Shown in pieces: positions 42,664 to 52,866 of a stretch of 61,312 bases of DNA; within the stretch, counting starts at the first letter, position 1; each line of letters begins with the position of its first letter. The position numbers were made by a program, and so were the translations under genes. A model generated the notes under the pieces. That model saw only the letters and a program-made list of their open reading frames with translations, searched no databases and had not been told where the DNA came from. The stretch covers positions 1 to 61,312 of the IMG/VR virus record IMGVR_UViG_3300011115_000316. One strand, 5' to 3'. This DNA is from a virus.

Positions 42664-45600
42664 CCTCGTCCGTTGCTTTGCGCACCATCTCCGCAAGGCG
42701 GATCTTCATCTGGCGGGTCTCATCCAGCTTGGCCCGCTTCTCATCGCCGGTAAGGTTCGACGCCCGGATGGCGTTCTCAAACTTGGTGATCTGCTGCATG
42801 TTCGATGTGAAGTAGTCCGCCACGCCCGACTGTGCAAACTCTTCGGCGCGTTTGCTGACAAGCTCCTTGGCTTCGGCAACCCGCCCTTCAGACAGCATGC
42901 GGTCAACGGTGGTCTTGACTTTCTTGATATCGTCCATGCGCTCATACACAGCGTTGATGATGCCGCCGGCATCGTTGGGCTGGAACGAACTGCCGATCAC
43001 CGGCATGTCCGACAAACGCTTCGTGGTCTTCTCTGGCGACTCCCCGGTAGGCACACCCGTACTGAGCGTCTGCATGAGTGCCAGACCCATCGTGCCGGTG
43101 TAGCCGCTTACCAGCGCCTCGATCTTGATTGGCGACAGCCCGAGCCCGGAGCCCATCATCTTACTAATCTCACTGCTGCCCTCGCGGAACTGCTGCTCGG
43201 GCAGCACCGCTTGCTCCCGGCGAGACAGCGTGTCCCGTCCGGTGTAGAACGACTTGCCCATCCCGTACTCAATGGCTGGCTTGAGCGCTTGCGGAATGAA
43301 GTAAGAGGAGCCGCCGGGAACCGTTTGCAGCACGATTGTCTTGAGCGCCTTGAACGCCTCTTCCGACCCATGCTCATTTGCCAGCGAGTTGTAGATTGCT
43401 TCAGGCAGCGCCTTAAACAAGTAACCCACCTCAAATGGAATTGGAACCTTGATGGGCTCATCAATACCGGAAATGCGTATGAACCAGTTCCCGTACTTCT
43501 GCTCTGGCGTGGCGTTCTTGTAGGCCTCGTCATCCTGCATCATGGCAGCGTACGCCAAGGACGCACCAAACATAAGCGCACCGCGAGTGATCAGCTTCTC
43601 CTGAATCTTCAGGCGTTTGTCAAACGGCAGCTTGCCTGTCAACGCCTTGTACAGCACGTTCAGACCTTGAATCTGCGAGTTGAAGAACGGGATCAACGCG
43701 TTCGCCATGTGGATGCTAGGTGACGCACCGCGCTTGTTGAAGTTCATGGACTCCAACGCCATCAGCGTAGCCTCCATCTCCGACAACCCCTGCTTGATGT
43801 AGCTGTTGTACTGTGCGCGGCGGGTGGCAGCATCGGCTTCCATGTTGAGCGCTTCGGCCTTTGCGATCAGCGATCCGAGGTTGCCCTTGCCCGACAACAT
43901 GTCGTTCAAGATCTTGGTCATGGCCTCGCTGCTGCTGCTGCCTGCAAAAACTTGCCCGCCTGTGATGCCACGCTTCTCCAGCGTAGACTTGGTAGCAGAC
44001 TTGCCAAGTTCTTTCAGCGCACCGAGAACCGGGGCAATGTCCGCGCCCGACAAGAGCGTAGCGGCAATCGAGTCTCGGAATAACTGGCGTGCGGCATACG
44101 TGGGGCTGAGCGTCACGGCGCGGCGAAGGAATGTAGCCGGCATCCCCAGCGCCCGGACAAGTGCGGGAAGCTGGGTCGGAATACCCTGCATGCCCTTGAC
44201 CAGAAGATCTGCGGGAATGCCGGTCTTCGCATCTGTATCGACAATGGCGTGGTAATCCAAACCATCGACTTTGAACCGCACAATCTTTGGCTTCGCCGTA
44301 CCGGGCCCTTGCCGAATCTGCGCCAACCCCATGTCCTCAAGCTCGTTCATGGAGTTCTTGGTTGCCAGATTGCGCAACCCCATGTCTGTGATCAGCGCAG
44401 TGTTCTGCACTGAGCTTGTCAGGAAGTCCAGAATTGGACGGTCGCCGCCAACCAACTCGTGCAGGTACGGCTGATCGGCAACGCTGCCAATCCGAATGGG
44501 TGACTCGCCGCCGATGAGGAGTTCCGCTACGCCGCCCTTTTCCCGATAGAAGGGAATGTAGTCATTCTCTTTGGTCAGCCGTGCTGCGTGCTCTTTCGAT
44601 ATGGCCCCCGACTGCGCGAGGAAGCCGACCATGTTGCGGTTGTACTCGTTGTACACCTCACGGGCCTGCTTGAAGTTCTCCTCCAGCCCGGGCGTAGCGC
44701 GGATGCGTGCCATAGTGATGTCAAGCTGCGCCTCTGTCAGCTTATCACCAAAGTGCAGCGTATCGAAGCCTTTGTTCTTGGCACGGATACCAGCCAGATA
44801 CATTGTGAACAAGCGGTTGGCCGCAGCAGGGCTGCCAGCAGGGGCTTTCTTCAGGATGTCCACAACCTGTTTGATGTTGGCTCCGTCAACGCTCTCGACA
44901 ACATACTCTGTGCGCCCGTCTTTGCGCTGTATGGCAATCCGCTGAAGCGCCCCATTGGCAACCGACTGCGCGGTGTAGTTCATCCGTTGGTCGTACATGC
45001 GCAGGTCGTACATCATCTGCGAGCCCTTGAGCGATTCCATCCCCTTGGATATCCGATCAAGCGGTGCGAACCGGTCTACCGACTGCGTCTCAAGGCCAAG
45101 GAAACCACCCGCCGCTGCGCGAATCCTGTCGAGGGCACCGCGATCCTTGGCTACAACCTTGTCAACAATTGCCCCCGCTTCGGCAAGCCCCGGGTTAGCG
45201 TACTTTACGTCTTTGGGGCCGAGCAGGGAGCCTACTGACCTGAGTTTGGACTTCTCTACCGAAGGGGCGTTTTCTGCTTTTGCCGCGATGAATTTTTCAG
45301 CCAAGTCTAAAAAACGGTCAAGCATCGGGCCTTGCGGTGGGGTTTTTACCCCCACAAAGCGAAGTACGGCATCGATAAACCGACGCCACATGCTGCGCCC
45401 GTCCCACGTGTCTTCGCGCATGTGCGCTTGCACCGCCCGACTGCCCAGACCTTCAGCTAAAAATTCGTGAAGGTCGCCGTCATTGATGACCGCATTGTCA
45501 AAGGACTCGTCTGCCTTCACGCGCTCCATCATGCGGGTCAGTTCCGCTTTTGCCTTGCGTTGATCCGGGGTGAGTTCGCTGTCTGGCTTCTCTAGCTCAA

Positions 45601-48600
45601 ACATAGTGGCCGCATGCGCTGCCTCATGCACCACGGACTCTTCAGAGAGACCGGTGTTCTCGTTGATGCGAACCCGCATACCATCTTTAGAGATACTCCC
45701 GGGCGCGTTAGGTGCGTCCCGTGTTGTCTCCTCAACCACCTTGACATTGACGCCGTTGGCTTCAACAACAGCGGCAAGTTTGCCCGCTATGCGGCGTGCA
45801 ACATGGTTGGTGCTTTTTTCTGAGATGTTGGTGAGTACCGCTGCCAGATTATTGCTGCCCAACAGATCAACATTTGTCCCCGACAAAGGCGTGTCGTTGG
45901 GTCCAGAAGTACCGCGCAGCATCCCTTCAAAGTTGGCTTTGCCTTCGGTTTGTTGGTTTACTAAACTAGTATTTTCTGATTCATCCCTATATTCACCGCC
46001 ATACATTTCGCCTTCGGATTGCTGACTGACAGCACCCGTGACAGGCCGGCCAATCTGTGCCGCATCGGCCTTAGCCCCAGCCAGTTCATCCGCAACACTC
46101 TCCTGTTCCGCAGCCAGTCTGTCAGCAACTTTCAGATCCCGACGTACGGGGTCTACCCTTTTATACGCATCAACCTTTGCTTCAATAGTTGCCAGCTTGG
46201 CGCTCAAGTCCTCAACTTTTTTCTGGGCAATTTCAAACAACTGCCGTTCTTGTGCAAGCGCGTCAACCTTTGCTTTCGTTTCTTGTCGCAGCTTGTTAGC
46301 CGCTTCCATCTCTTCTTTGTTAATCGGCACATTGCGTTGCTTGACTCCGCGCGTCTCCGTCAGCCGCATGTCCGGTTTCGTGTATGTGCGTTTCTCAGTT
46401 TCTGCAAGGTTTCCCTCTTCGCCCGTATAAAACACTTTGGCGGGAAAAAGTTCTTTACGTGTTACAGGGCCAAGGGCACGCCCCTTTGTCCTGTCAAGTT
46501 GGGCTTGCTCTTCTTCGGACACGGCTTTTTTGTAGGTCTCCCGCGTCAACTGCTCAAGCGTTTGAGACCGCTCTTCGGAGGTCTCAATGGGGTCTATGGC
46601 AACGCCCCGCAAACTAGCAAGTTGTGTATCTCGCTTGACCAATTGGTCTTGCGCTTTACGGTAACGGGCCTGCAGGCTGTTGCGCTTGGCTTCCGTAAGC
46701 CCGGGGGCTTCCAACTGCTTTTTTAGGGCTTGAACTTTTCCAGACTCTTCACCACGAAGCCTGTATGCTGTTGCATAGCTGGCATCTTTGTTCTCCGCCT
46801 TCTTGCGCAAGTTTGCAAGATACGCAGTAAGCTGCGTTTGTGCGGCATCACGTTCTTCCTGTGACAGCTTCCCGTCATTGATTGCATCCTCAAACGCCCG
46901 TCGTTTGACCGGAGCGTCATCAATGGCATCCAGCATGGCGCGGCGCTTATCAAAAGAGATCCGTTGTCCGAGTAGCGAACTTAGGTCGCCGGTTAGCTTG
47001 TTGCGTTTCTTTTCAGCGGCCTGTTCTTCCGCACGTTCCTTGGTCCGATCCGGCGTAGGGGTGGGTGCAGACACTTGCGAGGCTGCTGCGGCCTGCTTGC
47101 GTTCCGCCGGGAACATGTCCTCTTGTATCTCAGCCACGCTTGCGTCTGCGGGCGCTTCTGTTTTTGTTTCAGCCAACACTTTCAACGGCACCAGCTTGTC
47201 AAGCGCTTTCTGCGTCTCCCCTTGGTCACGGGCGCGTTCGCTGTCGCTGAGCGTGTCTTGCAAGCCCTTCAGTTTAGTTGCCTCTGCAAACCGCTTGCTG
47301 GCCTGTTGCAGCTTCTCGGCGTTTTCAGGTTGCTCTTGCAATTTTGCCAAGTCGGCGTCGTACTTTTTCTTGGCGCTGTCGATGCGCGTTTTAAGCGCGG
47401 CGCGGGCTTGTTCTGCCGAATCAAGCTGCGTCTTGGCAACCCGCTGGCTTTTTGCGCCCGCGTTGCTTTGGGTAGGAGCAACTGCAAACTGCCGTTGCAA
47501 CGCGGCTACGGTCTCGCCGTACTTTTTCTTGGCGCTATCCATGCGGGTTTTCTGCTCACCGCCGCTGTAATTCTCTCGGGCGGCATCCATGCCCGCCTTC
47601 AACACAAGCCGCGCCCGCTCCATCGCCGCAGGCACTTCTTGACCAACGCTTCTGCTCTTGACCGGCGCGTTGTACGCGGCTTGCGCAGCAGCTACATTGC
47701 TATCGGCACGCTTCAACTGCACGCGCATGCGTTCTATGCTGTTAGCAAAAGGTTGCAGCGGCGCTCCGATATCGATGGCAAGCGCGTCCATTGCACGAGC
47801 GGAGTCCGCATACTCGTCTGCTATATCTTTAGCGCGGGCTGCTGTGGCTTTCCCAACGGGGCTTTCGTAGGCTTGTGCTTCTTCGGCAACCCCAAAGTAT
47901 TTCCGCAAGTTCTGCGTGGCGTCCCCAATACCCTGCCCAACATCCGAAGCAAGCCACCGAGCTACGGCCATCCGCGCTGCTGGATCGGCCATGATGGTTG
48001 ACTGGTTCTCTCCAACAAGACGCAGCAGACCTCTTTCCTTGTTGCTCAACTCAGGCTTTGCAAGTTTTACCAGCATGCCTTGTAGTTCACGCGGGGAGAC
48101 TTGCTGCTGTGACTGACGTTCAATCTGGGCAATTTGCTGCCGAAGATACTTCTCCGTCTCCGGCGCTGCGCGGCCTTGACGCACGCTGTTGAGCCACTCG
48201 GCAACATCGCCTTGATATGGGCGCAATGCCGGCAAGTTGGCTTCGATCTGATCCAGCAAAGTCGCTTGCGCTTCTGTCAGGCTGGGCAGATTGCGCACGC
48301 GTTCAATACCTTGCTGCAACCCCCGTGGGGAAGTTGACTTAACTTGCCCGGTCTCAATAATCTCACTTTGGCCGGCGTCCGCTGCGCCTTCCAAAGCGGG
48401 GCCAACTTCGGCGGCTTTGCCTTGTTCTTTCAGGTAGCGCATCCGATCAATGATTTCTAGCGCATCGCCCCTGCGCCCTTCTTGACGGGCCGCAATGTAA
48501 GCTTTGCTAAGCTGCTTCAGTTCCGTTTGAATTTCTTGCGTTAGCTCTTTCGTCTGCACTGCGCCAGTTCGTTTAAGTGGCGCTGCACCGGGGATCAGGT

Positions 48601-50977
48601 ATTGGCTACCTGCCGGGATTTCGGGCACCGGTTCTTCAGGCGTGCGGTCCATCGCAGCAAACGACTGCTCGAGCGTGCGGGGCTCTGTTGGCTCGACTGT
48701 GGTGTCTTCAACAGCCGGGGCAGCCGGGGCAGCCGCCTTCTTGCCCTTTGCTTTTTCCACCAGCGGTTTACCGCCTAGCATGTCCGCGTATTCTTGCGTG
48801 AACCGATCCAGATTTGCAAGCCCTAGTCGCTGTGTCAACGAACTAAGAAAAGCGGGCAGTCGATTTTCAGCAGCGGTTTTATTTAGCTGATCAAGCAAGT
48901 CTGCGCCAAAAAGTGCAGTTAGCGTTGGGTTGTTTTTACCGGAACCAAAATCGTAATCTTGGAGACCGCCTGTGGTTTGGTTCTCCATCCGAATATGATC
49001 TGGGGCTACACTTACCTTTACTTTGTCCCCTTTTTGGTTTGTAAATAGAAGATGCGCTCTGTCTTCCGTAACACGCAGTTGTTGCAACGCAGCTTTGGGC
49101 GTAACTGCTATGGGTGTCTTAAAGCTGTACGTCGGATATTGCCCATCATTTTCGATGGTGTACGCCCCGTAATCCAGTGTAACGGTAGGCGACCACATAG
49201 TGTCGGGGTCTGTGGGCGGCGTAGCTCTTGTGACTGTTGGCTCGGTGCCCACCGTTTTCTTACCCTTTGTTTTCGTAACAGGGGTAGCTACTTCTCCGGC
49301 CAGTTCTTCCTGCGCCAGTCGTTGCTGCAGCATTTCCAAGAAGAACGCGTTCTCTTCCAGTGTCAACCCCGGAATCTGCTCGTTGTTTGCCACCATCTCA
49401 GCCGCAACTTCAGGCGAGCCCATGATGGCTTCTACGTGCGACTGGATCTCTTCCATGCGCTCGGGCGCTGCTGCTGCAGGAATAACAAATGGGGCCGGCG
49501 CGGACACCGTACCTTCCGCAGCTTGCGCTTTGGTCAAGGGCGCAGGAGCCACAGGGGCAACGGGTGCAGGAGCCACAGGGGCAACGGGCGCAGGAGCCAC
49601 AGGAGCCACAGGGGCAACGGGTGCAGGAGCCACAGGAGCCCCGGGTGCAACGGCAGCCGCAGGGCGGAAGTCAACCCCGGGGTGCAGTTGTCGTACACGG
49701 CGGATCTCGTCCACCAGTGGCTGCATAGTCTCTTTGGCGTACGTATCCCGGGCTACACGCGCATCCTTGGCGTCTGCTACGGACAGCGGGTCTTTCTCTG
49801 CACTGAGTGCCTTGACGGCTTGATTGAGCCGTTGCATCTCGACGTTGGCCGCAACGTAGTCGGCCCGCAGCTTTGCGGCATATGCGGGATCTGCATCCGC
49901 AGCCATCTTTTGCTGCGCTGCAGCCGCTTCTTGCTGTTGCTGAACCGTTGCGGCATATGCATCCGCAGCCATCTTTTGCTGCGCTGCAGCCGCTTCTTGC
50001 TGTTGCTGAACCGTTGCGGCTTGAGCGGCATCTGCCTCTTGCTTCGCCGCAACTACGTCCCTTGCCCCACTGCGAGCTGACAACCGACCCACCGCGCCGA
50101 GTGGTGCCAGCAGCCCCACCTGATACGCGGTCTCGCCGTATTCTTCGAGTGCGTCTGGACTTGTAAGTGACAGGCCGGCCTGTGCCCGCTCCAGCATCTG
50201 CTGGGTAATCTCGGTGGGGATCTCGGCCAGAGCGCCGACACCCGTGCCTTTGGCAAGCACCATCAGCAACCGCTCGTCAGCCAGCTTGGCTGCGCCTGCG
50301 GCACTGCGCCCCAGCAGCGCTTCCATAGGAATGCCGGTCAGCTTCTGCACCAGCCGGCCACCAAACGGAATCAGGCTCGAGGCTACATCCAAGCCTGCCT
50401 GCGGCACCGCAGCAGCCAGTGCGCGACCTGAACTAACCGGGACGCCCTCTTGCGCTTGCCGTTCAATGTTGCCACTAAACTGCTGCGCCAGAGCCGGTAT
50501 CAGCGCACCGCCAATGCCGCCAATGGTGGCACCAACAGGACCGAACGGAGCCCCCGCCATCGCCCCGAGTCGCGCACTACCTGCCATTGCAACTAGGTTG
50601 GGTGCTTGTTCCGCAAGTGCCGCTGGAATCTGGCTTAACGCTTCGCCTGCCGCAGACAGCACGCCGTCTTTGTTGTATGCGTCTTTGACTTTTTGCAAGC
50701 TGACTTGCTCAGCATACTTCTTGTTTAGCGCTTCGCCGCGCTCGAGCCCTGCGCGTGCTGCCTCTTCGGCATCCCCGGTGAGAGCCCCATACGCAGTCCG
50801 CCCGCTGGAGCTGATGGACTCGACGCCTTTGCCTAGAGCCGCGCCAATCCCAGTTTTTGGTTTAGGGCCTAGTTCTGGGTGCTGCGCAATGATGCGTGCT
50901 TTTGCCGTACTCGGATCAACTTCATCCGGTATATTCTTGACAAGAGTACCGTCAGGAAGTTGGATTGAGTATGGCAT
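42647..50977 (-). CDS. Giant polyvalent virion/ejection protein with HEAAH protease motif (2776 aa)
   Basis: MPYSIQLPDGTLVKNIPDEV is followed by Gly/Ala-rich hydrophobic parts (GAPFGPVGATIGGIGGALIP), two 22-residue repeats ATVQQQQEAAAAQQKMAADA (near residue 320-365), Pro-Ala-Val repeats (about 445-480), long coiled coils (about 800-1600), a zinc metalloprotease motif VVHEAAHAATM at His1784/Glu1785/His1788, a region with LHFGDKLTEAQLDI, and a C-terminal part with YGNWFIRISGIDEPIKVPIP resembling large polyvalent protein-associated domains. It is probably carried in the virion and injected with DNA. Pairs with the lytic transglycosylase upstream. It converges on the early operon. Confidence 0.85.
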   Translation of the reverse strand: MPYSIQLPDGTLVKNIPDEVDPSTAKARIIAQHPELGPKPKTGIGAALGKGVESISSSGRTAYGALTGDAEEAARAGLERGEALNKKYAEQVSLQKVKDAYNKDGVLSAAGEALSQIPAALAEQAPNLVAMAGSARLGAMAGAPFGPVGATIGGIGGALIPALAQQFSGNIERQAQEGVPVSSGRALAAAVPQAGLDVASSLIPFGGRLVQKLTGIPMEALLGRSAAGAAKLADERLLMVLAKGTGVGALAEIPTEITQQMLERAQAGLSLTSPDALEEYGETAYQVGLLAPLGAVGRLSARSGARDVVAAKQEADAAQAATVQQQQEAAAAQQKMAADAYAATVQQQQEAAAAQQKMAADADPAYAAKLRADYVAANVEMQRLNQAVKALSAEKDPLSVADAKDARVARDTYAKETMQPLVDEIRRVRQLHPGVDFRPAAAVAPGAPVAPAPVAPVAPVAPAPVAPVAPAPVAPVAPAPLTKAQAAEGTVSAPAPFVIPAAAAPERMEEIQSHVEAIMGSPEVAAEMVANNEQIPGLTLEENAFFLEMLQQRLAQEELAGEVATPVTKTKGKKTVGTEPTVTRATPPTDPDTMWSPTVTLDYGAYTIENDGQYPTYSFKTPIAVTPKAALQQLRVTEDRAHLLFTNQKGDKVKVSVAPDHIRMENQTTGGLQDYDFGSGKNNPTLTALFGADLLDQLNKTAAENRLPAFLSSLTQRLGLANLDRFTQEYADMLGGKPLVEKAKGKKAAAPAAPAVEDTTVEPTEPRTLEQSFAAMDRTPEEPVPEIPAGSQYLIPGAAPLKRTGAVQTKELTQEIQTELKQLSKAYIAARQEGRRGDALEIIDRMRYLKEQGKAAEVGPALEGAADAGQSEIIETGQVKSTSPRGLQQGIERVRNLPSLTEAQATLLDQIEANLPALRPYQGDVAEWLNSVRQGRAAPETEKYLRQQIAQIERQSQQQVSPRELQGMLVKLAKPELSNKERGLLRLVGENQSTIMADPAARMAVARWLASDVGQGIGDATQNLRKYFGVAEEAQAYESPVGKATAARAKDIADEYADSARAMDALAIDIGAPLQPFANSIERMRVQLKRADSNVAAAQAAYNAPVKSRSVGQEVPAAMERARLVLKAGMDAARENYSGGEQKTRMDSAKKKYGETVAALQRQFAVAPTQSNAGAKSQRVAKTQLDSAEQARAALKTRIDSAKKKYDADLAKLQEQPENAEKLQQASKRFAEATKLKGLQDTLSDSERARDQGETQKALDKLVPLKVLAETKTEAPADASVAEIQEDMFPAERKQAAAASQVSAPTPTPDRTKERAEEQAAEKKRNKLTGDLSSLLGQRISFDKRRAMLDAIDDAPVKRRAFEDAINDGKLSQEERDAAQTQLTAYLANLRKKAENKDASYATAYRLRGEESGKVQALKKQLEAPGLTEAKRNSLQARYRKAQDQLVKRDTQLASLRGVAIDPIETSEERSQTLEQLTRETYKKAVSEEEQAQLDRTKGRALGPVTRKELFPAKVFYTGEEGNLAETEKRTYTKPDMRLTETRGVKQRNVPINKEEMEAANKLRQETKAKVDALAQERQLFEIAQKKVEDLSAKLATIEAKVDAYKRVDPVRRDLKVADRLAAEQESVADELAGAKADAAQIGRPVTGAVSQQSEGEMYGGEYRDESENTSLVNQQTEGKANFEGMLRGTSGPNDTPLSGTNVDLLGSNNLAAVLTNISEKSTNHVARRIAGKLAAVVEANGVNVKVVEETTRDAPNAPGSISKDGMRVRINENTGLSEESVVHEAAHAATMFELEKPDSELTPDQRKAKAELTRMMERVKADESFDNAVINDGDLHEFLAEGLGSRAVQAHMREDTWDGRSMWRRFIDAVLRFVGVKTPPQGPMLDRFLDLAEKFIAAKAENAPSVEKSKLRSVGSLLGPKDVKYANPGLAEAGAIVDKVVAKDRGALDRIRAAAGGFLGLETQSVDRFAPLDRISKGMESLKGSQMMYDLRMYDQRMNYTAQSVANGALQRIAIQRKDGRTEYVVESVDGANIKQVVDILKKAPAGSPAAANRLFTMYLAGIRAKNKGFDTLHFGDKLTEAQLDITMARIRATPGLEENFKQAREVYNEYNRNMVGFLAQSGAISKEHAARLTKENDYIPFYREKGGVAELLIGGESPIRIGSVADQPYLHELVGGDRPILDFLTSSVQNTALITDMGLRNLATKNSMNELEDMGLAQIRQGPGTAKPKIVRFKVDGLDYHAIVDTDAKTGIPADLLVKGMQGIPTQLPALVRALGMPATFLRRAVTLSPTYAARQLFRDSIAATLLSGADIAPVLGALKELGKSATKSTLEKRGITGGQVFAGSSSSEAMTKILNDMLSGKGNLGSLIAKAEALNMEADAATRRAQYNSYIKQGLSEMEATLMALESMNFNKRGASPSIHMANALIPFFNSQIQGLNVLYKALTGKLPFDKRLKIQEKLITRGALMFGASLAYAAMMQDDEAYKNATPEQKYGNWFIRISGIDEPIKVPIPFEVGYLFKALPEAIYNSLANEHGSEEAFKALKTIVLQTVPGGSSYFIPQALKPAIEYGMGKSFYTGRDTLSRREQAVLPEQQFREGSSEISKMMGSGLGLSPIKIEALVSGYTGTMGLALMQTLSTGVPTGESPEKTTKRLSDMPVIGSSFQPNDAGGIINAVYERMDDIKKVKTTVDRMLSEGRVAEAKELVSKRAEEFAQSGVADYFTSNMQQITKFENAIRASNLTGDEKRAKLDETRQMKIRLAEMVRKATDEAKSID
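49893..50024 (-). repeat. 66-bp tandem repeat in the giant gene
   Basis: Two in-frame copies (starting at 49893 and 49959) encoding the 22-residue unit with VQQQQEAAAAQQKMAADA. They are nearly identical at the DNA level. Confidence 0.85.
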
Positions 50978-50983
50978 ATGCGA

Positions 50984-52858
50984 CTAGTGAATGGAATTAA
51001 AATCAAGCACCTTTTCCGCAAAAGGCGCTCCCTCCATTGTACCCACAAGCGTTGCGTACCGCGCCCCAATTTCCGCATCCGCCCGCAGTTTGGCCGCAGC
51101 CATTTTAATAGGGTCCAACTTTATAAACGGATCTGCTTCAATTTTTGCATACGCCGCAGCAAGTTCTTTTCGCATTTGTGCAGCAGGACGATCTTCAGCC
51201 GCATACCGCTCCGCCGCCGCCTTGCGGTACCCCGCCGTTGCCTCAAGACCTTTAATCTCAGCATCCGTCTTACGCCGGTCATACTCCGTCTTTTCCCGAG
51301 CTTGTTTAGAAGCTAGTGCGGCAACACCCGCTTCGCCCACATTCTGCAGCGCATACTGCGACTTGCCGGCCATCATTTGCAAGCCAAACATCATCAGGTC
51401 TTCGTAGCCAAACCCCTTACGTTCTTCTTTGGGTATTGCAGCTTCAGCAAGTGCCACCGCTTTTTTTTTGATTAACGGGCCAATATCCTTATCCGGATCG
51501 CCCGACTTGCCTTGATACGCTATCGTTTTGTTCTGGTCTGTGTCTGCTTTGGCTTTTTGCGCAGGCCCCGCCGCCGCTCTTGCTACTGCTTGAACCTGCG
51601 GAAGCGTAGTTACGCCAACACCCTTACCGCCGGCAGCTTGTGCAGCGAATGCGGGTTTGGCGAAACCCAGCCCAACGGCATACTCCTCGTACTCTTTCTG
51701 AGACTGTGCATTCAAATTCCGCAACGCCTCAAACCTTTGTGCAGCTTCGGGGTCTTTGTTCCTGTCGCGCAAAGACGACGGTTTTGCTTTGGATAGCGCC
51801 TCACGAATAACATCCAGCCGCTGCCCCAAAGCCTCTAGACCTTCGGGCGTGAACCCCGGACCACTGTAAATACTTGGGGCGTTTTCCGCAGGGGCGGGTG
51901 CGGTTTGTGCCGGCGCTGCTTGTGCCGGCGCTGCTTGTGCGGAGCCAACGGGCATTAGGCGTGTGAGGTAGTTAGCCGTTTCTTTAGGCAGCCCAATTTT
52001 CCAATTTTCTGGATTTTTAGCCAAGTGCTTACGCATTGACTCGGGGCCCCAGTTGTACGCTGCGGCAGCTTTCTCCGGGTCGCCAAAAGTACCTAGCTGT
52101 TTCTTAAAGTAGCCGACTGAAGCAGGAATATTTTTGGCGGGATTGAACCGGTCTTGAGACGTAAGCCCCATGTCTTTTGCGGCACCGGGCATCAATTGCC
52201 CCAATCCAGCGGCACCTTTGGGGGAAACAGCATTTGGGTTTCCGCCCGACTCCGTGGCAAACATACGCACCATCAACTCGGGGTCAACACCTTGCTGCTC
52301 CGCTGCATCTCGAATCTGCTGTTCATAGTCCCCAACGACCATCCCTTTATCCGCATACCCCACGATCCCACCGTCCGCCATGTTAGACAGACTGCGTTCT
52401 GGTAGTGCGCCTATGCCCATCTCTTCAGGCAGGCGAGAGTCCATGTAGCCGCCGTCTGCAGCCATTTGGGTTGGGCCTTGGGGTGCCCGCATGGCCGGTT
52501 GTGGGGCTTGCTGTGGCGGCATAGCCTGTTGTGGCATGGCCTGTTGTGGCATAGCCTGTTGTGGCATAGCCTGTTGGGGGGCTTGCTGTGGTGGCGGCAT
52601 ACCCTGTGGCATAGGAGCGCTTGGGGGGGCTGCTGCCGGTGAGGCCATTGCCATTAGTGCCTGATCTTTAACGGACGGCACATCACCACGCTCATTGTTT
52701 GCCAAGCTACCGCTGCGCATGTCTTCCCGATCCTGACTCTCCTGAAAAGCCAATGGAAACAGGTACGGGTTGTCTTGGTTCATCTGAGCAAACTGCGTTA
52801 GCTCCTTGTCGCCCATGCGCCGCAACATTGATAGTATGTTTCGATCATCGATACTCAT
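50984..52858 (-). CDS. Lytic transglycosylase-containing virion protein (624 aa)
   Basis: N-terminal low-complexity region with AMPQQ repeats (residues about 97-114) and NMADGGIVGYADKGMV. The SLT domain follows: MVRMFATESGGNPNAVSPKG (catalytic Glu203), AAGLGQLMPGAAKDMGL and SVGYFKKQLGTFGDPEKAAA then AYNWGPESM. The rest is helical, ending FAEKVLDFNSIH. It locally opens peptidoglycan so that DNA and internal proteins can enter. It is the upstream partner of the giant protein. Confidence 0.9.
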   Translation of the reverse strand: MSIDDRNILSMLRRMGDKELTQFAQMNQDNPYLFPLAFQESQDREDMRSGSLANNERGDVPSVKDQALMAMASPAAAPPSAPMPQGMPPPQQAPQQAMPQQAMPQQAMPQQAMPPQQAPQPAMRAPQGPTQMAADGGYMDSRLPEEMGIGALPERSLSNMADGGIVGYADKGMVVGDYEQQIRDAAEQQGVDPELMVRMFATESGGNPNAVSPKGAAGLGQLMPGAAKDMGLTSQDRFNPAKNIPASVGYFKKQLGTFGDPEKAAAAYNWGPESMRKHLAKNPENWKIGLPKETANYLTRLMPVGSAQAAPAQAAPAQTAPAPAENAPSIYSGPGFTPEGLEALGQRLDVIREALSKAKPSSLRDRNKDPEAAQRFEALRNLNAQSQKEYEEYAVGLGFAKPAFAAQAAGGKGVGVTTLPQVQAVARAAAGPAQKAKADTDQNKTIAYQGKSGDPDKDIGPLIKKKAVALAEAAIPKEERKGFGYEDLMMFGLQMMAGKSQYALQNVGEAGVAALASKQAREKTEYDRRKTDAEIKGLEATAGYRKAAAERYAAEDRPAAQMRKELAAAYAKIEADPFIKLDPIKMAAAKLRADAEIGARYATLVGTMEGAPFAEKVLDFNSIH

Positions 52859-52866
52859 GATGTTCC

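Noticed and set aside
49052-50080. Plus-strand ORF of 342 codons with His/Arg/Cys-rich repeats
   Set aside because: Lies wholly opposite the giant late gene; its repeats mirror the Ala/Gln and Pro-Ala repeats of that gene and it has no ribosome-binding site or recognisable domain.
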